Positions 56,098 to 64,000 of a stretch of DNA of 64,000 bases are shown here, in pieces; position 1 is the stretch's first letter, and each line of letters opens with the position of its first letter. The DNA is taken from contig JAQEWB010000001.1 in assembly GCA_027694045.1 (NCBI GenBank), positions 1,240,001-1,304,000 on the forward strand, read 5' to 3'. The translations under genes were made by a program, and so were the position numbers. This stretch comes from Bacillaceae bacterium OF18-1A. Lineage in GTDB: Bacteria > Bacillota > Bacilli > Bacillales > Bacillaceae_G. The notes beneath the pieces were generated by a model. The model saw nothing but the letters and a program-made list of their open reading frames with translations, had not been told where the DNA came from and made no database searches.

Positions 56098-57060
56098 TTA
56101 AAATTTTCGTTTTCCAATATACTTTGCTACATTTTGCAATGCGTACTTTGCTTGCCCACGTGGGAGTGGTTTTATTATTTCCAATGCTTTATGTAAATAA
56201 CGTTCACTAAATGCAAATGCTTTATCAATAGCTGTACTATTTTTTACAGCATCAATAATTTCTTTCATTTCATTTGCAGTTGTATTTTCATGTACAGCTG
56301 TGATTTTCTTACGAAGTATCGGATCTTCCATCGCATACAAAGCAGGAAGCGTAACATTTCCTTGTAATAAATCACCACCAGCAGGTTTTCCTAGTTTCTC
56401 TTCTGTTGAAACAAAATCTAAAATGTCATCAATAATTTGATAGGACATCCCTACAAAATATCCGTACCAAAACAGACGATTTACCGTATCACGATCAGCA
56501 CCAGCAGCAATCGCTCCTAGCTGGCAACTCGCAGCAATTAATAATGCTGTTTTTCGCTTTATTCTTCTTAAATACGTTCTTAAATTTTGGTCATAGTTAT
56601 ATTTATCTTTAATTTGTTCAATTTCACCTTTACATACTTCTAAAATAGTATGCGACAACGCTTGATGCGCCTCTGGGATTTCGATGTTCGTTATACATTC
56701 AAGAGACTTAGCGAACAGATAGTCTCCTGTATACATCGCAATACGATCTCCCCACTTTGCATTCACAGTCGCACTACCACGTCGTAAAAATGCAGCATCA
56801 ATAACATCATCGTGAACAAGAGAAGCCATATGAATAAGTTCTAACGCCACAGCTACATGCTTAATTGCGTCTAGCTTATAATCTCCAAATTTCCCTGCAA
56901 GTAACACAAATACAGGGCGAATTCGCTTCCCACCAGCTTCAATAAGTTGTAATGCCGCCTCTTCTACTAATGGCTGTTCAGAAGCAACTGTCTTTTTTAA
57001 TTCTTTTTCTATCACATTAATATCCGATCGTAAAAAAGAGTACATAAGTTGTAACTTCAT
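56098..57060 (-). CDS. hepT: heptaprenyl diphosphate synthase component II
   Basis: This 320-aa trans-prenyltransferase has the first aspartate-rich motif in HDDVIDAAFLRRG and the second in IIDDILDFVS. It elongates farnesyl diphosphate to the C35 chain of menaquinone-7 together with HepS. I chose ATG 57060 after AAGGTGAAC; the GTG three codons upstream is less likely. The order hepS-menG-hepT is conserved. Confidence 0.96.
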   Translation of the reverse strand: MKLQLMYSFLRSDINVIEKELKKTVASEQPLVEEAALQLIEAGGKRIRPVFVLLAGKFGDYKLDAIKHVAVALELIHMASLVHDDVIDAAFLRRGSATVNAKWGDRIAMYTGDYLFAKSLECITNIEIPEAHQALSHTILEVCKGEIEQIKDKYNYDQNLRTYLRRIKRKTALLIAASCQLGAIAAGADRDTVNRLFWYGYFVGMSYQIIDDILDFVSTEEKLGKPAGGDLLQGNVTLPALYAMEDPILRKKITAVHENTTANEMKEIIDAVKNSTAIDKAFAFSERYLHKALEIIKPLPRGQAKYALQNVAKYIGKRKF

Positions 57061-57091
57061 ATTGTTCACCTTAACCTAAAACTTCTTTTTT

Positions 57092-57805
57092 CTATTTTAA
57101 TTCTGGTTTAATTCCTAAATGCATCGCTGCTACTCCAAAAGTAAATGGTTTTACTTGCACACCTTCAAGCCCAGCTTTTTCAAACATGTTAGCCAATTCT
57201 TTCATTCCTGGGAATGTACTAGCCGATTCTTGAAGCCATGAATATTCTTTATAACTTTTCGCAAATATCTTTCCAAATAACGGCATAATATATTTAAAAT
57301 ACAAAATATAGCCTTGTCGAAAACCAATCATTGTTGGTTGAGATGTTTCTAAACAGATTACTTTTCCACCAGGTTTTACTACACGCGCCATTTCTTTTAA
57401 TACATGCATATAATCCGGTACGTTACGCAATCCAAATCCAATCGTTACATAATCAAATGTGTTATCTTCAAATGGAAGCTCCATTGCATTCCCGTGTAGA
57501 AGCTCTACTTGTTTTAATTGTAATGCTTCTACCTTTTGCTTACCGACAGATAACATATTTTCACTGAAGTCTAGACCAACAACTTTCCCCTGCTCACCTA
57601 CCGCTCCAGCTAACGCTATTGTCCAATCCGCCGTTCCGCAGCATACATCAAGCGCTTTACTACCAGGTTGTACATCCATAATACGCATAGTCTCTTTACG
57701 CCACGCTTTATGTCTTTGAAAACTAATTACAGAATTCATCACATCGTATTTATCAGAAATCTTCTCAAATACGTCATGTACTCTTTCTTCTTTTGATTGT
57801 TGCAT
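57092..57805 (-). CDS. menG: demethylmenaquinone methyltransferase
   Basis: This 237-aa SAM-dependent methyltransferase makes menaquinone from demethylmenaquinone. It has the UbiE/MenG motif [15 protein letters not shown] (about 50-63), GLDFSENML and the post-motif [10 protein letters not shown] chose ATG 57805 after AAGAAGG. It lies between hepS and hepT. Confidence 0.95.
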   Translation of the reverse strand: MQQSKEERVHDVFEKISDKYDVMNSVISFQRHKAWRKETMRIMDVQPGSKALDVCCGTADWTIALAGAVGEQGKVVGLDFSENMLSVGKQKVEALQLKQVELLHGNAMELPFEDNTFDYVTIGFGLRNVPDYMHVLKEMARVVKPGGKVICLETSQPTMIGFRQGYILYFKYIMPLFGKIFAKSYKEYSWLQESASTFPGMKELANMFEKAGLEGVQVKPFTFGVAAMHLGIKPELK

Positions 57806-57834
57806 GCTCGTACCTTCTTCCAATGTAAAATTGC

Positions 57835-58584
57835 TTATGTCTTCGATTTATCTCTTAACACAGAATTTATTTCTCTTATATCTGTGTGATTTTCTAAAAA
57901 TTGATTTTCCTTCTTTCTGAGTTCCATCATCCAACCATTAATAACCGTTTCTGCATGTTCTTTATCCCCTAAAGTCTCTTGAACTGCTTGAAAAACAGGT
58001 GAAAGCTGTTTTTTAGCATATAATTGACATTCTTTTTGAAGACGATTTTTCCCTAATACATAAGTTATAAATGGCTTCCAATGCGATAAATGAAAATGAT
58101 CACATGTTTTCTGCAATAGCGCAGACTCAATTGTTATTACACTTTCCATTATGTCATTAATCGTTCCATGCGCTTTTTGATACAACATAATTTTATGTTC
58201 ATTAATTTCTTTAATTCCTTCAGCAAGCGCACGAATTAAAACGATATCACGATTCATAGACAATAAGTAATAATATAGCCCACTATAGTAATCCCCTGCA
58301 AGTACTGTTAATTGGCGGCATTTATGTGATTCAACCGCCTCTTCACCTGCTTTACTCGATACCCTTTCATGTGTATCAAGTGCAATTTGCACAAGCATAA
58401 TCGTTACTACATAATGCTCAATTTGTTCTATATGTAATTTTGCACTCTTTAAAGCCCCATATAACAATGCTATTTTTTCTTCATCAATAAATGGTTCTTC
58501 AATATAGTTTATAAAATAAGGATGGCGTAATTTCTCCATCAATTTCTCTTTTATACCCGCATACCCTCCGTAGATGTCACACAC
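57835..58584 (-). CDS. hepS: heptaprenyl diphosphate synthase component I
   Basis: This 249-aa non-catalytic subunit pairs with HepT. It resembles B. subtilis HepS (start MCDIYG, then [14 protein letters not shown]) and is helical throughout, without aspartate motifs. The start is GTG 58584 behind AAGGGTGAT. The 213 bp upstream to folE contain no mtrB gene. Confidence 0.9.
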   Translation of the reverse strand: MCDIYGGYAGIKEKLMEKLRHPYFINYIEEPFIDEEKIALLYGALKSAKLHIEQIEHYVVTIMLVQIALDTHERVSSKAGEEAVESHKCRQLTVLAGDYYSGLYYYLLSMNRDIVLIRALAEGIKEINEHKIMLYQKAHGTINDIMESVITIESALLQKTCDHFHLSHWKPFITYVLGKNRLQKECQLYAKKQLSPVFQAVQETLGDKEHAETVINGWMMELRKKENQFLENHTDIREINSVLRDKSKT

Positions 58585-58767
58585 AAAAAATCACCCTTGT
58601 TTTCTAATTCATAAAACTTATTATAACACATACACTCTATTTTCTATAACCAAAACTTGGCTATCCCTTCCAAACTTCCACTGAATGAAACAATACCTTC
58701 CATTCTTTTAAGTAATCCCTCTCTTCTCAATCTGTTCAACTAAAACTATATCATTTATTCACATGCA

Positions 58768-58799
58768 AAAAAAAGAAAAGCAGTTTCCCGCTTTTCTTT
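58768..58799 (-). terminator. folE terminator
   Basis: AAAGAAAAGC / GCTTTTCTTT with a T tract on the minus strand, touching the folE stop. Confidence 0.85.
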
Positions 58800-59367
58800 A
58801 CTTCGTTTTAATAAAAGATAAGATTTCACTACGTGCTGCAGCATCATTTTCAAGAACACCACGTACTGCTGTCGTTACTGTTTTCGCACCTGGCTTTTTC
58901 ACGCCACGCATCGTCATACACATATGTTCTGCTTCTACTACTACCATTACACCATGCGGCTCTAGTACTTCCATAATAGAGTTTGCTACAGTTGATGTAA
59001 TACGTTCTTGTAATTGTGGACGACGTGCAATTGTGTCTACAGTACGAGCTAATTTACTTAATCCTGTTACCTTTCCGCCTCGCGGAATATATGCAACGTG
59101 AGCAACTCCATAGAATGGAACGAGATGGTGCTCACACATCGAATAGAATGGTATATCTTTTACTAGTACAAGCTCTTCGTGATCTTCACCGAATACTTTA
59201 TGCAAATGTTCTTTCGGATCTTCATGCATGCCCGAGAACACTTCTGCGTACATTTTCGCAACGCGCTTTGGTGTATCAAGTACTCCCTCACGATTCGGAT
59301 CATCTCCAATCGCCTCTAAAATAAGACGTACTGCATGTTCAATTTGTTCTAAATTAACTTTTGCCAT
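58798..59367 (-). CDS. folE: GTP cyclohydrolase I
   Basis: This 189-aa enzyme makes dihydroneopterin triphosphate from GTP, the first step of folate synthesis. The zinc and catalytic residues are in [10 protein letters not shown] (about 75-84) and the later MCMTMRGV. In B. subtilis this gene (mtrA) is paired with mtrB; here mtrB is missing. It lies downstream of hbs. Confidence 0.96.
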   Translation of the reverse strand: MAKVNLEQIEHAVRLILEAIGDDPNREGVLDTPKRVAKMYAEVFSGMHEDPKEHLHKVFGEDHEELVLVKDIPFYSMCEHHLVPFYGVAHVAYIPRGGKVTGLSKLARTVDTIARRPQLQERITSTVANSIMEVLEPHGVMVVVEAEHMCMTMRGVKKPGAKTVTTAVRGVLENDAAARSEILSFIKTK

Positions 59368-59434
59368 CCGCTAGCCCTCCCGAAAACCTAAAAGTGATAC
59401 GAACACATTCTAGCATATTTATGTTTTTAAAAGC

Positions 59435-59468
59435 AAAAAGAAGAGTTCCCAAAAAGGAAACTCTTCTT
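59435..59468 (-). terminator. hbs terminator
   Basis: AAGAAGAGTTTCC / GGGAACTCTTCTT with a T run on the minus strand. Confidence 0.85.
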
Positions 59469-59487
59469 CCCTGTTAATATGTAAGGA

Positions 59488-59760
59488 TTATTTAACCGCA
59501 TCTTTTAACGCTTTACCAGGTTTGAATGCAGGTACTTTACTTGCAGCGATTTCAATCTCCTCACCTGTTTGTGGGTTACGACCTTTACGAGCCGCACGCT
59601 CACGAACTTCGAAGTTACCGAATCCGATCAATTGTACTTTATCACCTTGTTTTAAAGCTTCTAAGATAGAATCAAAAACAGCGTCTACTGCTTTTGTTGC
59701 GTCCTTTTTAGAAAGGGAACTTGCTTCTGCAACAGCATTGATTAAATCTGTCTTGTTCAT
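59488..59760 (-). CDS. hbs: HU-type DNA-binding protein HBsu
   Basis: This 90-aa nucleoid protein begins [18 protein letters not shown] and carries the HU signature [20 protein letters not shown]. It bends and compacts DNA and is essential in B. subtilis. I chose ATG 59760 after GGAGGAGGTG. The leader is long (about 120 nt), with a TATAAT at 59891-59886. Confidence 0.97.
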   Translation of the reverse strand: MNKTDLINAVAEASSLSKKDATKAVDAVFDSILEALKQGDKVQLIGFGNFEVRERAARKGRNPQTGEEIEIAASKVPAFKPGKALKDAVK

Positions 59761-60023
59761 GCCATTCACCTCCTCCCAAAGATAAGACTGTATAATGATC
59801 ATAAAATGAGTCTTACTTTCATTTGTAGGCAATTTTTGCAAATTCTATACTACAAAGATGTAGATAAATCATTATCAACGCCTATATTATACGATTCTCC
59901 TTTATAATTCAATATTTTTAAAGAAATTGTTACTCTTAAAATGTGAAAATCTGATGAAACTTGACAATTTACAACAATGTATTAGATAATGACTGTTTAT
60001 TTTTCTATTCCATACATAAAAAA

Positions 60024-60060
60024 GAAAAAACCCCTCTACAATGAGAGGGATTTTTTTCTT
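60024..60060 (-). terminator. spoIVA terminator
   Basis: AAATCCCTCTCATT / GTAGAGGGGTTTTTT on the minus strand, touching the spoIVA stop. Confidence 0.85.
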
Positions 60061-61537
60061 ATAATATGATCGCAATTAATCCGCCAGATCCTTCATTAAT
60101 AATTCTTTCTAATGTTTCTTTCAATTTATATCTAGCATTTTCTGGCATTAAAGATAGTTTCGCTTGAATCCCTTCTCGAACGATAGAACTAAGCGAACGT
60201 CCAAATATATCAGAATTCCAAATTGATAATGGATCATCTTCAAAATCTTGCATCAAATAACGAACCAATTCTTCACTTTGCTTTTCCGTACCAATAATTG
60301 GTTCAAACGTAGACTCTACATCTACTTTAATCATATGAATAGATGGAGCTACCGCTTTTAACTTCACTCCAAATCGTGAACCGTGACGAATAATTTCGGG
60401 CTCATCTAAGCTCATATCAGCTAATGCAGGTGCTGCAACACCATATCCGGTTTGCTTCACCATACGCAGGGCATCTGCCACTTGATCATATTCTATTTTT
60501 GCATGAGATAAATCGAGCATAAGCTTCAATAAATGATCTTTCCCACGAATTTCTACTCCTACTACTTCTTTTAAAATTTGATCATACAATTCATCTGGTG
60601 CGTATAAATCAATCTCTGCCACACCTTGCCCCATATCAATGCCAGCTAGACTCGCTCGGTCAATAAATTCATATTGACTAAATTGCCAAACGACACGGTC
60701 TACATCACGGAGACGCTTTATATCCTTCACAGTCTCTTGAACTGCTTCCTGATAGCTTTGGCGTAACCAATGACCCTCATTTAACACCATTACCCAGCTC
60801 GGAAGATTTACGTTCACTTCTAATACAGGGAACTCAAATAATGCTTCACGAAGTACGTTATACACATCTGTTTCTCTTAAGCTTTCTACACTCATCGCAA
60901 TGACTGGTATATCATATTCCTCAGATAAACTTTGGCGCAATTGCTCTGTATCTGGATGATACGGCTGTACAGTATTAATAATCATAATGAAAGGTTTTCC
61001 GACTTCTTTTAACTCGTTTACAACGCGTTCTTCTGCCTCTATATAATCTCTTCTTGGAATTTCGCCAATCGTTCCATCTGTTGTAATTACAACACCAATT
61101 GTTGAATGTTCTTGAATTACTTTACGCGTTCCGATTTCTGCAGCTTCATGGAACGGAATAGGCTCTTCATACCAAGGAGTATTAATCATGCGCGGGCCAT
61201 TCTCATCTTCATATCCTTTTGCTCCTGGAACTGTATAGCCAACACAATCTACTAATCGAATATTTACTTCAAGTCCTTCATCTACTTCGATAGAAACCGC
61301 TTGGTTCGGAACAAATTTCGGTTCCGTCGTCATGATTGTACGACCAGCGGCACTTTGAGGCAGTTCATCCTGCGCTCTTTGACGGTCAGACTCATTCTCA
61401 ATGTTTGGAATGACTACAAGTTCCATAAATTTTTTAATGAATGTTGATTTCCCTGTTCGAACAGCTCCTACAACTCCAAAATAAATATCACCGCCTGTTC
61501 GTTCTGCAATATCTTTAAAAATATCTACCTTTTCCAA
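60059..61537 (-). CDS. spoIVA: spore morphogenetic ATPase SpoIVA
   Basis: This 492-aa protein is nearly identical in pattern to B. subtilis SpoIVA: Walker A GAVRTGKST (about 24-32), the DCVGYTVPGAKGYEDENG block and C-terminal GSGGLIAIIL, which helps in SpoVM binding. It polymerises on the forespore surface using ATP and forms the coat basement layer. The start is TTG 61537 after GAGGGAGGG, a rare start codon here as in B. subtilis. It is monocistronic. Confidence 0.97.
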   Translation of the reverse strand: MEKVDIFKDIAERTGGDIYFGVVGAVRTGKSTFIKKFMELVVIPNIENESDRQRAQDELPQSAAGRTIMTTEPKFVPNQAVSIEVDEGLEVNIRLVDCVGYTVPGAKGYEDENGPRMINTPWYEEPIPFHEAAEIGTRKVIQEHSTIGVVITTDGTIGEIPRRDYIEAEERVVNELKEVGKPFIMIINTVQPYHPDTEQLRQSLSEEYDIPVIAMSVESLRETDVYNVLREALFEFPVLEVNVNLPSWVMVLNEGHWLRQSYQEAVQETVKDIKRLRDVDRVVWQFSQYEFIDRASLAGIDMGQGVAEIDLYAPDELYDQILKEVVGVEIRGKDHLLKLMLDLSHAKIEYDQVADALRMVKQTGYGVAAPALADMSLDEPEIIRHGSRFGVKLKAVAPSIHMIKVDVESTFEPIIGTEKQSEELVRYLMQDFEDDPLSIWNSDIFGRSLSSIVREGIQAKLSLMPENARYKLKETLERIINEGSGGLIAIIL

Positions 61538-61732
61538 GTGATTCCCTCCCTCAAAATTTTTGGGAATAATTCCACGTTTATAGTCAACTAATACCTTCTC
61601 TAACGTTGCCTATAATATCTGATATAATATAATGGTATTCTAGAAGTTCGGACAATATATCATCTAATTTTGTCCAATCTCATATGACTATTTAAAAAAT
61701 ACTTTTTGTTTGCATCGCAAGTTGTATAACAT

Positions 61733-61776
61733 AAAAAACCTTTCTTCTAGAACTTATTCACTAAAAGAAAGGTTCA
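61733..61776 (-). terminator. yphF terminator
   Basis: GAACCTTTCTTTTAG / CTAGAAGAAAGGTTTTTT on the minus strand, just after yphF. Confidence 0.8.
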
Positions 61777-61780
61777 TGAC

Positions 61781-62494
61781 TTATGATTTTAAAAAAATTG
61801 GTTCTCCATTCTTTATCGTATACGGTAAAGAATACGCAGGTACAAATGGAGAATCTTTCAAGAGTATATTCCGAATATCTTCCCCCTCCTTAAATTGCCC
61901 TTCATTTTTTTTCAACGCTTCATATAAATCGATTCTATAATCAATGAAGATTTCTCCTTTTTCATTAATTACAAAAGGAAGCCCTTTACCAGAATACGGA
62001 CTTATCGCTTGTGGTACATCTTTATATCCTAGTTTTTTGAAATCCAATTCATATACACCGTCTGAAATTACTTTTTTAAATGGTGGATATTGATGTTCAT
62101 CACGATACATTCTTAATTTTAATGATAATTCCTGAATTTGTTCAGACATTCTAACATCAATTAATTTTACTGTCGGGTTTGTTTCCACATCCACTAATAC
62201 ATACTGGTATACCCCTCCACTTTCATACGCATTCCCTGGCGCTTCTTGTATGTAGCGCGGAGCAATTTTTTGAAAATCAACTGGATACTTTTGATAAATA
62301 GGCGTATTCATATCACGCGTCTTAATTGGCAATACCCCTCCATTTTGTTCTTTAAATGTCGTAATAGCTTTTTGAACAACTTGTAACTGATCTTCATAAG
62401 GAACAGCATTCTGTTTCATATTTTCTTTCGGATACAGGCACCCCGTCAAAAGGCTTATACAACAAAATATTAAAATAATATGGATTTTTTTCAC
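61781..62494 (-). CDS. yphF: YphF-like lipoprotein
   Basis: This 237-aa protein has a lipoprotein signal peptide with lipobox LLTGC (Cys19), so it is probably anchored to the outer face of the membrane. The rest is soluble with YxxYPxD-like blocks and no known catalytic motif. It matches B. subtilis YphF, next to spoIVA. The start is GTG 62494 behind AAGGTGAT. Function unknown. Confidence 0.85.
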   Translation of the reverse strand: MKKIHIILIFCCISLLTGCLYPKENMKQNAVPYEDQLQVVQKAITTFKEQNGGVLPIKTRDMNTPIYQKYPVDFQKIAPRYIQEAPGNAYESGGVYQYVLVDVETNPTVKLIDVRMSEQIQELSLKLRMYRDEHQYPPFKKVISDGVYELDFKKLGYKDVPQAISPYSGKGLPFVINEKGEIFIDYRIDLYEALKKNEGQFKEGEDIRNILLKDSPFVPAYSLPYTIKNGEPIFLKS

Positions 62495-62559
62495 TAATAA
62501 TCACCTTTTCATACTAGTATAACTTGCTCCTTATGTATCATTTATTATGAGCGCCCCCT

Positions 62560-62763
62560 TTATTGCTCCACAGGTCCACTAAATACAACAAGAAAAATAA
62601 CAATTCCTGACACGATCATAAGGGTGTATGCGACTAACGCTGTAATCCCTTTCAAAAATTTATTCTTTATTTTATGTCTACTTAATAAAATAAAACTTAC
62701 TGCCACAAACATAAATCCCATTGCCCCTAAGGAAAACCACATTTTAATAAGTCCTTCTGACAT
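62560..62763 (-). CDS. yphE: YphE-like small membrane protein
   Basis: This 67-aa protein has two hydrophobic helices (about 9-29 and 40-62) separated by a basic turn (RHKIKNKF). It matches B. subtilis YphE in size and place. ATG 62763 follows AAAGGGG; two upstream codons (GTG TAT) are less likely. Function unknown. Confidence 0.8.
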   Translation of the reverse strand: MSEGLIKMWFSLGAMGFMFVAVSFILLSRHKIKNKFLKGITALVAYTLMIVSGIVIFLVVFSGPVEQ

Positions 62764-62904
62764 ATACACACCCCTTTATTATGAATCTATTTTTATACTA
62801 TTTTAACAAATTAAAATCTTTAAACAAATAAAAAAATTACATTTTATTACGAATTAATCCTTTAACCAATATTTTTGTCTCCTCCTATTAACCTTTATAA
62901 CAAA

Positions 62905-62938
62905 TAAAACCGAAGCGACTATATTTCTCGCTTCGGTT
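62905..62938 (-). terminator. terminator of the spoVIF-family gene
   Basis: AACCGAAGCGA / TCGCTTCGGTT with a T-rich tail on the minus strand. Confidence 0.75.
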
Positions 62939-63020
62939 GACCAAATATGCCCAAAACAGCTCTATTTCCATACTTTCATGGCTATCATATGCAATCTGCA
63001 AACTCTTTGTTTCTCATATT

Positions 63021-63272
63021 TTATTTTTTAAACATTTTGCTTAACGAGCCAAAATCTGCTGGCATATTATTGTTAATAATCGCTTTTACAATTTGATCCT
63101 CTTGCTCTTTCGGCACTTCGCGTCCTGCCATAAGAGCAACTTGATGAATCAATTGACGAAGCACTTTTTCATCACGTAAATTCGCATTTTGTACAGATGA
63201 TGCTAATTTAAAAATATCCTCTTTATTCACTTTCGCTTCTTTCTCGATATTGTTAAAAATGTTATTATCCAT
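63021..63272 (-). CDS. stage VI sporulation protein F family protein
   Basis: This 83-aa soluble protein resembles the SpoVIF/YjcC family in the pattern NVEKxxKVNKEDIFKLA...NLRDEKVLRQLI...AGREVPKEQEDQI. SpoVIF affects late coat assembly in B. subtilis. I chose ATG 63272, 3 codons inside a GTG reading, after GAGGAGAGGG. It lies between yphE and gpsA, which is not where B. subtilis carries spoVIF, so it may be a paralogue. Confidence 0.75.
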   Translation of the reverse strand: MDNNIFNNIEKEAKVNKEDIFKLASSVQNANLRDEKVLRQLIHQVALMAGREVPKEQEDQIVKAIINNNMPADFGSLSKMFKK

Positions 63273-63340
63273 TTTTTTCACCCTCTCCTCAAGTTACTTT
63301 TCATCCTATGCAAAAATGAAAAAATGGTGAAAAAACCCAA

Positions 63341-63388
63341 AAATAAAAGCGACAGCGGTACAAGTTGCACCGCTGTCGCTTTTATTTA
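63341..63388 (-). terminator. gpsA terminator
   Basis: AAAAGCGACAGCGGT / ACCGCTGTCGCTTTT with a T-rich tail on the minus strand. Confidence 0.9.
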
Positions 63389-64000
63389 TAGTAAATCAGG
63401 TACAGCCTCTACTTCATGCTTTTTCACACGTCCCATTAATGATCCTACTGCATCTTTCACATTATTCCCATTGAATAAAACGTCATATAAAGCAGCTGTA
63501 ATTGGCATTTCGACTTCCATCTTCTCTGCTAATTCATGAGCAGCTTTCGTCGTTCTTACACCTTCCACAACCATACCCATGCTTTCTAACACTTCTTCTA
63601 AGGAGTGTCCTTTTCCAAGCATATTTCCAGCACGCCAATTTCGGCTATGAACACTCGTACAAGTTACAATTAAGTCTCCCATACCAGTTAACCCTGCAAA
63701 CGTTAACGGATTTCCACCCATTTTTCTTCCTAAACGGGCAATCTCTGTTAAACCACGTGTCATTAATGCCGCTTTTGCATTGTCACCTAATCCAAGACCA
63801 TCCGTTATCCCAGCAGCTAATGCGATAATATTTTTCAACGCACCACCAAGCTCAACTCCAACAATATCCGGATTTGTGTATACACGGAAGTAGCTGTTCA
63901 TAAACAAATCTTGTACTTCTTCAGCTGCTTCCATACGCTTCGCTGCAGATGTAACAGTTGTAGCTTGACGCAAGCCAACTTCTTCAGCATGACTCGGCCC
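63386..64000 (-). CDS. gpsA: glycerol-3-phosphate dehydrogenase [NAD(P)+], 3' part
   Basis: The frame is open to the window edge, so only the C-terminal ~204 residues are seen; the start lies beyond 64000. Landmarks are GPSHAEEV at the edge, the catalytic-Lys region [17 protein letters not shown] and [14 protein letters not shown]. The enzyme reduces dihydroxyacetone phosphate to glycerol-3-phosphate for phospholipids. It lies upstream of the spoVIF-family gene with its own terminator. Confidence 0.95.
   Translation of the reverse strand, partial: GPSHAEEVGLRQATTVTSAAKRMEAAEEVQDLFMNSYFRVYTNPDIVGVELGGALKNIIALAAGITDGLGLGDNAKAALMTRGLTEIARLGRKMGGNPLTFAGLTGMGDLIVTCTSVHSRNWRAGNMLGKGHSLEEVLESMGMVVEGVRTTKAAHELAEKMEVEMPITAALYDVLFNGNNVKDAVGSLMGRVKKHEVEAVPDLL

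Overview
The window is a core chromosomal segment of a low-GC, spore-forming Firmicute, almost certainly a member of the Bacillus cereus group (cereus/anthracis/thuringiensis/mycoides; the species cannot be fixed from this sequence). The call rests on spore genes (spoIVA, cotD, yppG, an sspM-like gene, a SpoVIF-family gene, ypjB), a type B RNase P RNA, the bacillithiol genes bshA and bshB1, and a gene order largely collinear with the Bacillus subtilis ypbS-to-gpsA region. Most genes lie on the minus strand, so operons read from high to low coordinates.

Region 1-9,000 is the most accessory part: a two-domain sulfurtransferase with ypbS, a GNAT protein, the double dynamin DynA, a DUF418 membrane protein, a small Fur-box-controlled transcription unit (5,783-5,998), an IS3-type transposase remnant beside a truncated gene end, and an unrecognised 279-aa protein. 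Region 9,000-12,700 holds xpt-pbuX behind a guanine riboswitch, a methionine aminopeptidase and a GNAT gene broken by an in-frame stop. Region 12,700-22,300 runs ypwA, ypvA, yptA-like, ypsC, rnpB, gpsB, ypsA, cotD, yppG, yppF, yppE, yppD and a 34-codon sspM-like gene.

Region 22,300-35,400 has recU-ponA on the plus strand, then ypoC-nth-dnaD and ypmA-ypmB-aspB, dinG, and panBCD behind a structured leader. Region 35,400-49,500 has a secreted cupredoxin, the ypjD-dapB-mgsA-bshB1-bshA-cca-birA operon (lysine and cell-wall precursor, methylglyoxal, bacillithiol, tRNA CCA-addition, biotin), a YitT-like membrane protein, a cysteine-free uracil-DNA glycosylase relative, a zinc metallopeptidase, ypjB, a DUF1461 protein, ypjA and the qcrABC menaquinol:cytochrome c reductase operon with ypiF. 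Region 49,500-64,000 has ypiB, ypiA, the aroC-aroB-hisC operon, ndk, hepS-menG-hepT (menaquinone), folE, hbs, spoIVA, yphF, yphE, a spoVIF-family gene and the 3' part of gpsA.

Compared with B. subtilis, the expected positions of mtrB (TRAP), the trp operon, aroH, tyrA, aroE, cheR and asnS are empty. Short intergenic repeats with shared ends occur at least four times, and some of them supply the stop codons of neighbouring genes. I saw no CRISPR array, prophage, intact insertion sequence, tRNA or rRNA. The most open leads are the Fur-box small transcript and the repeat family; the rest is ordinary core genome.
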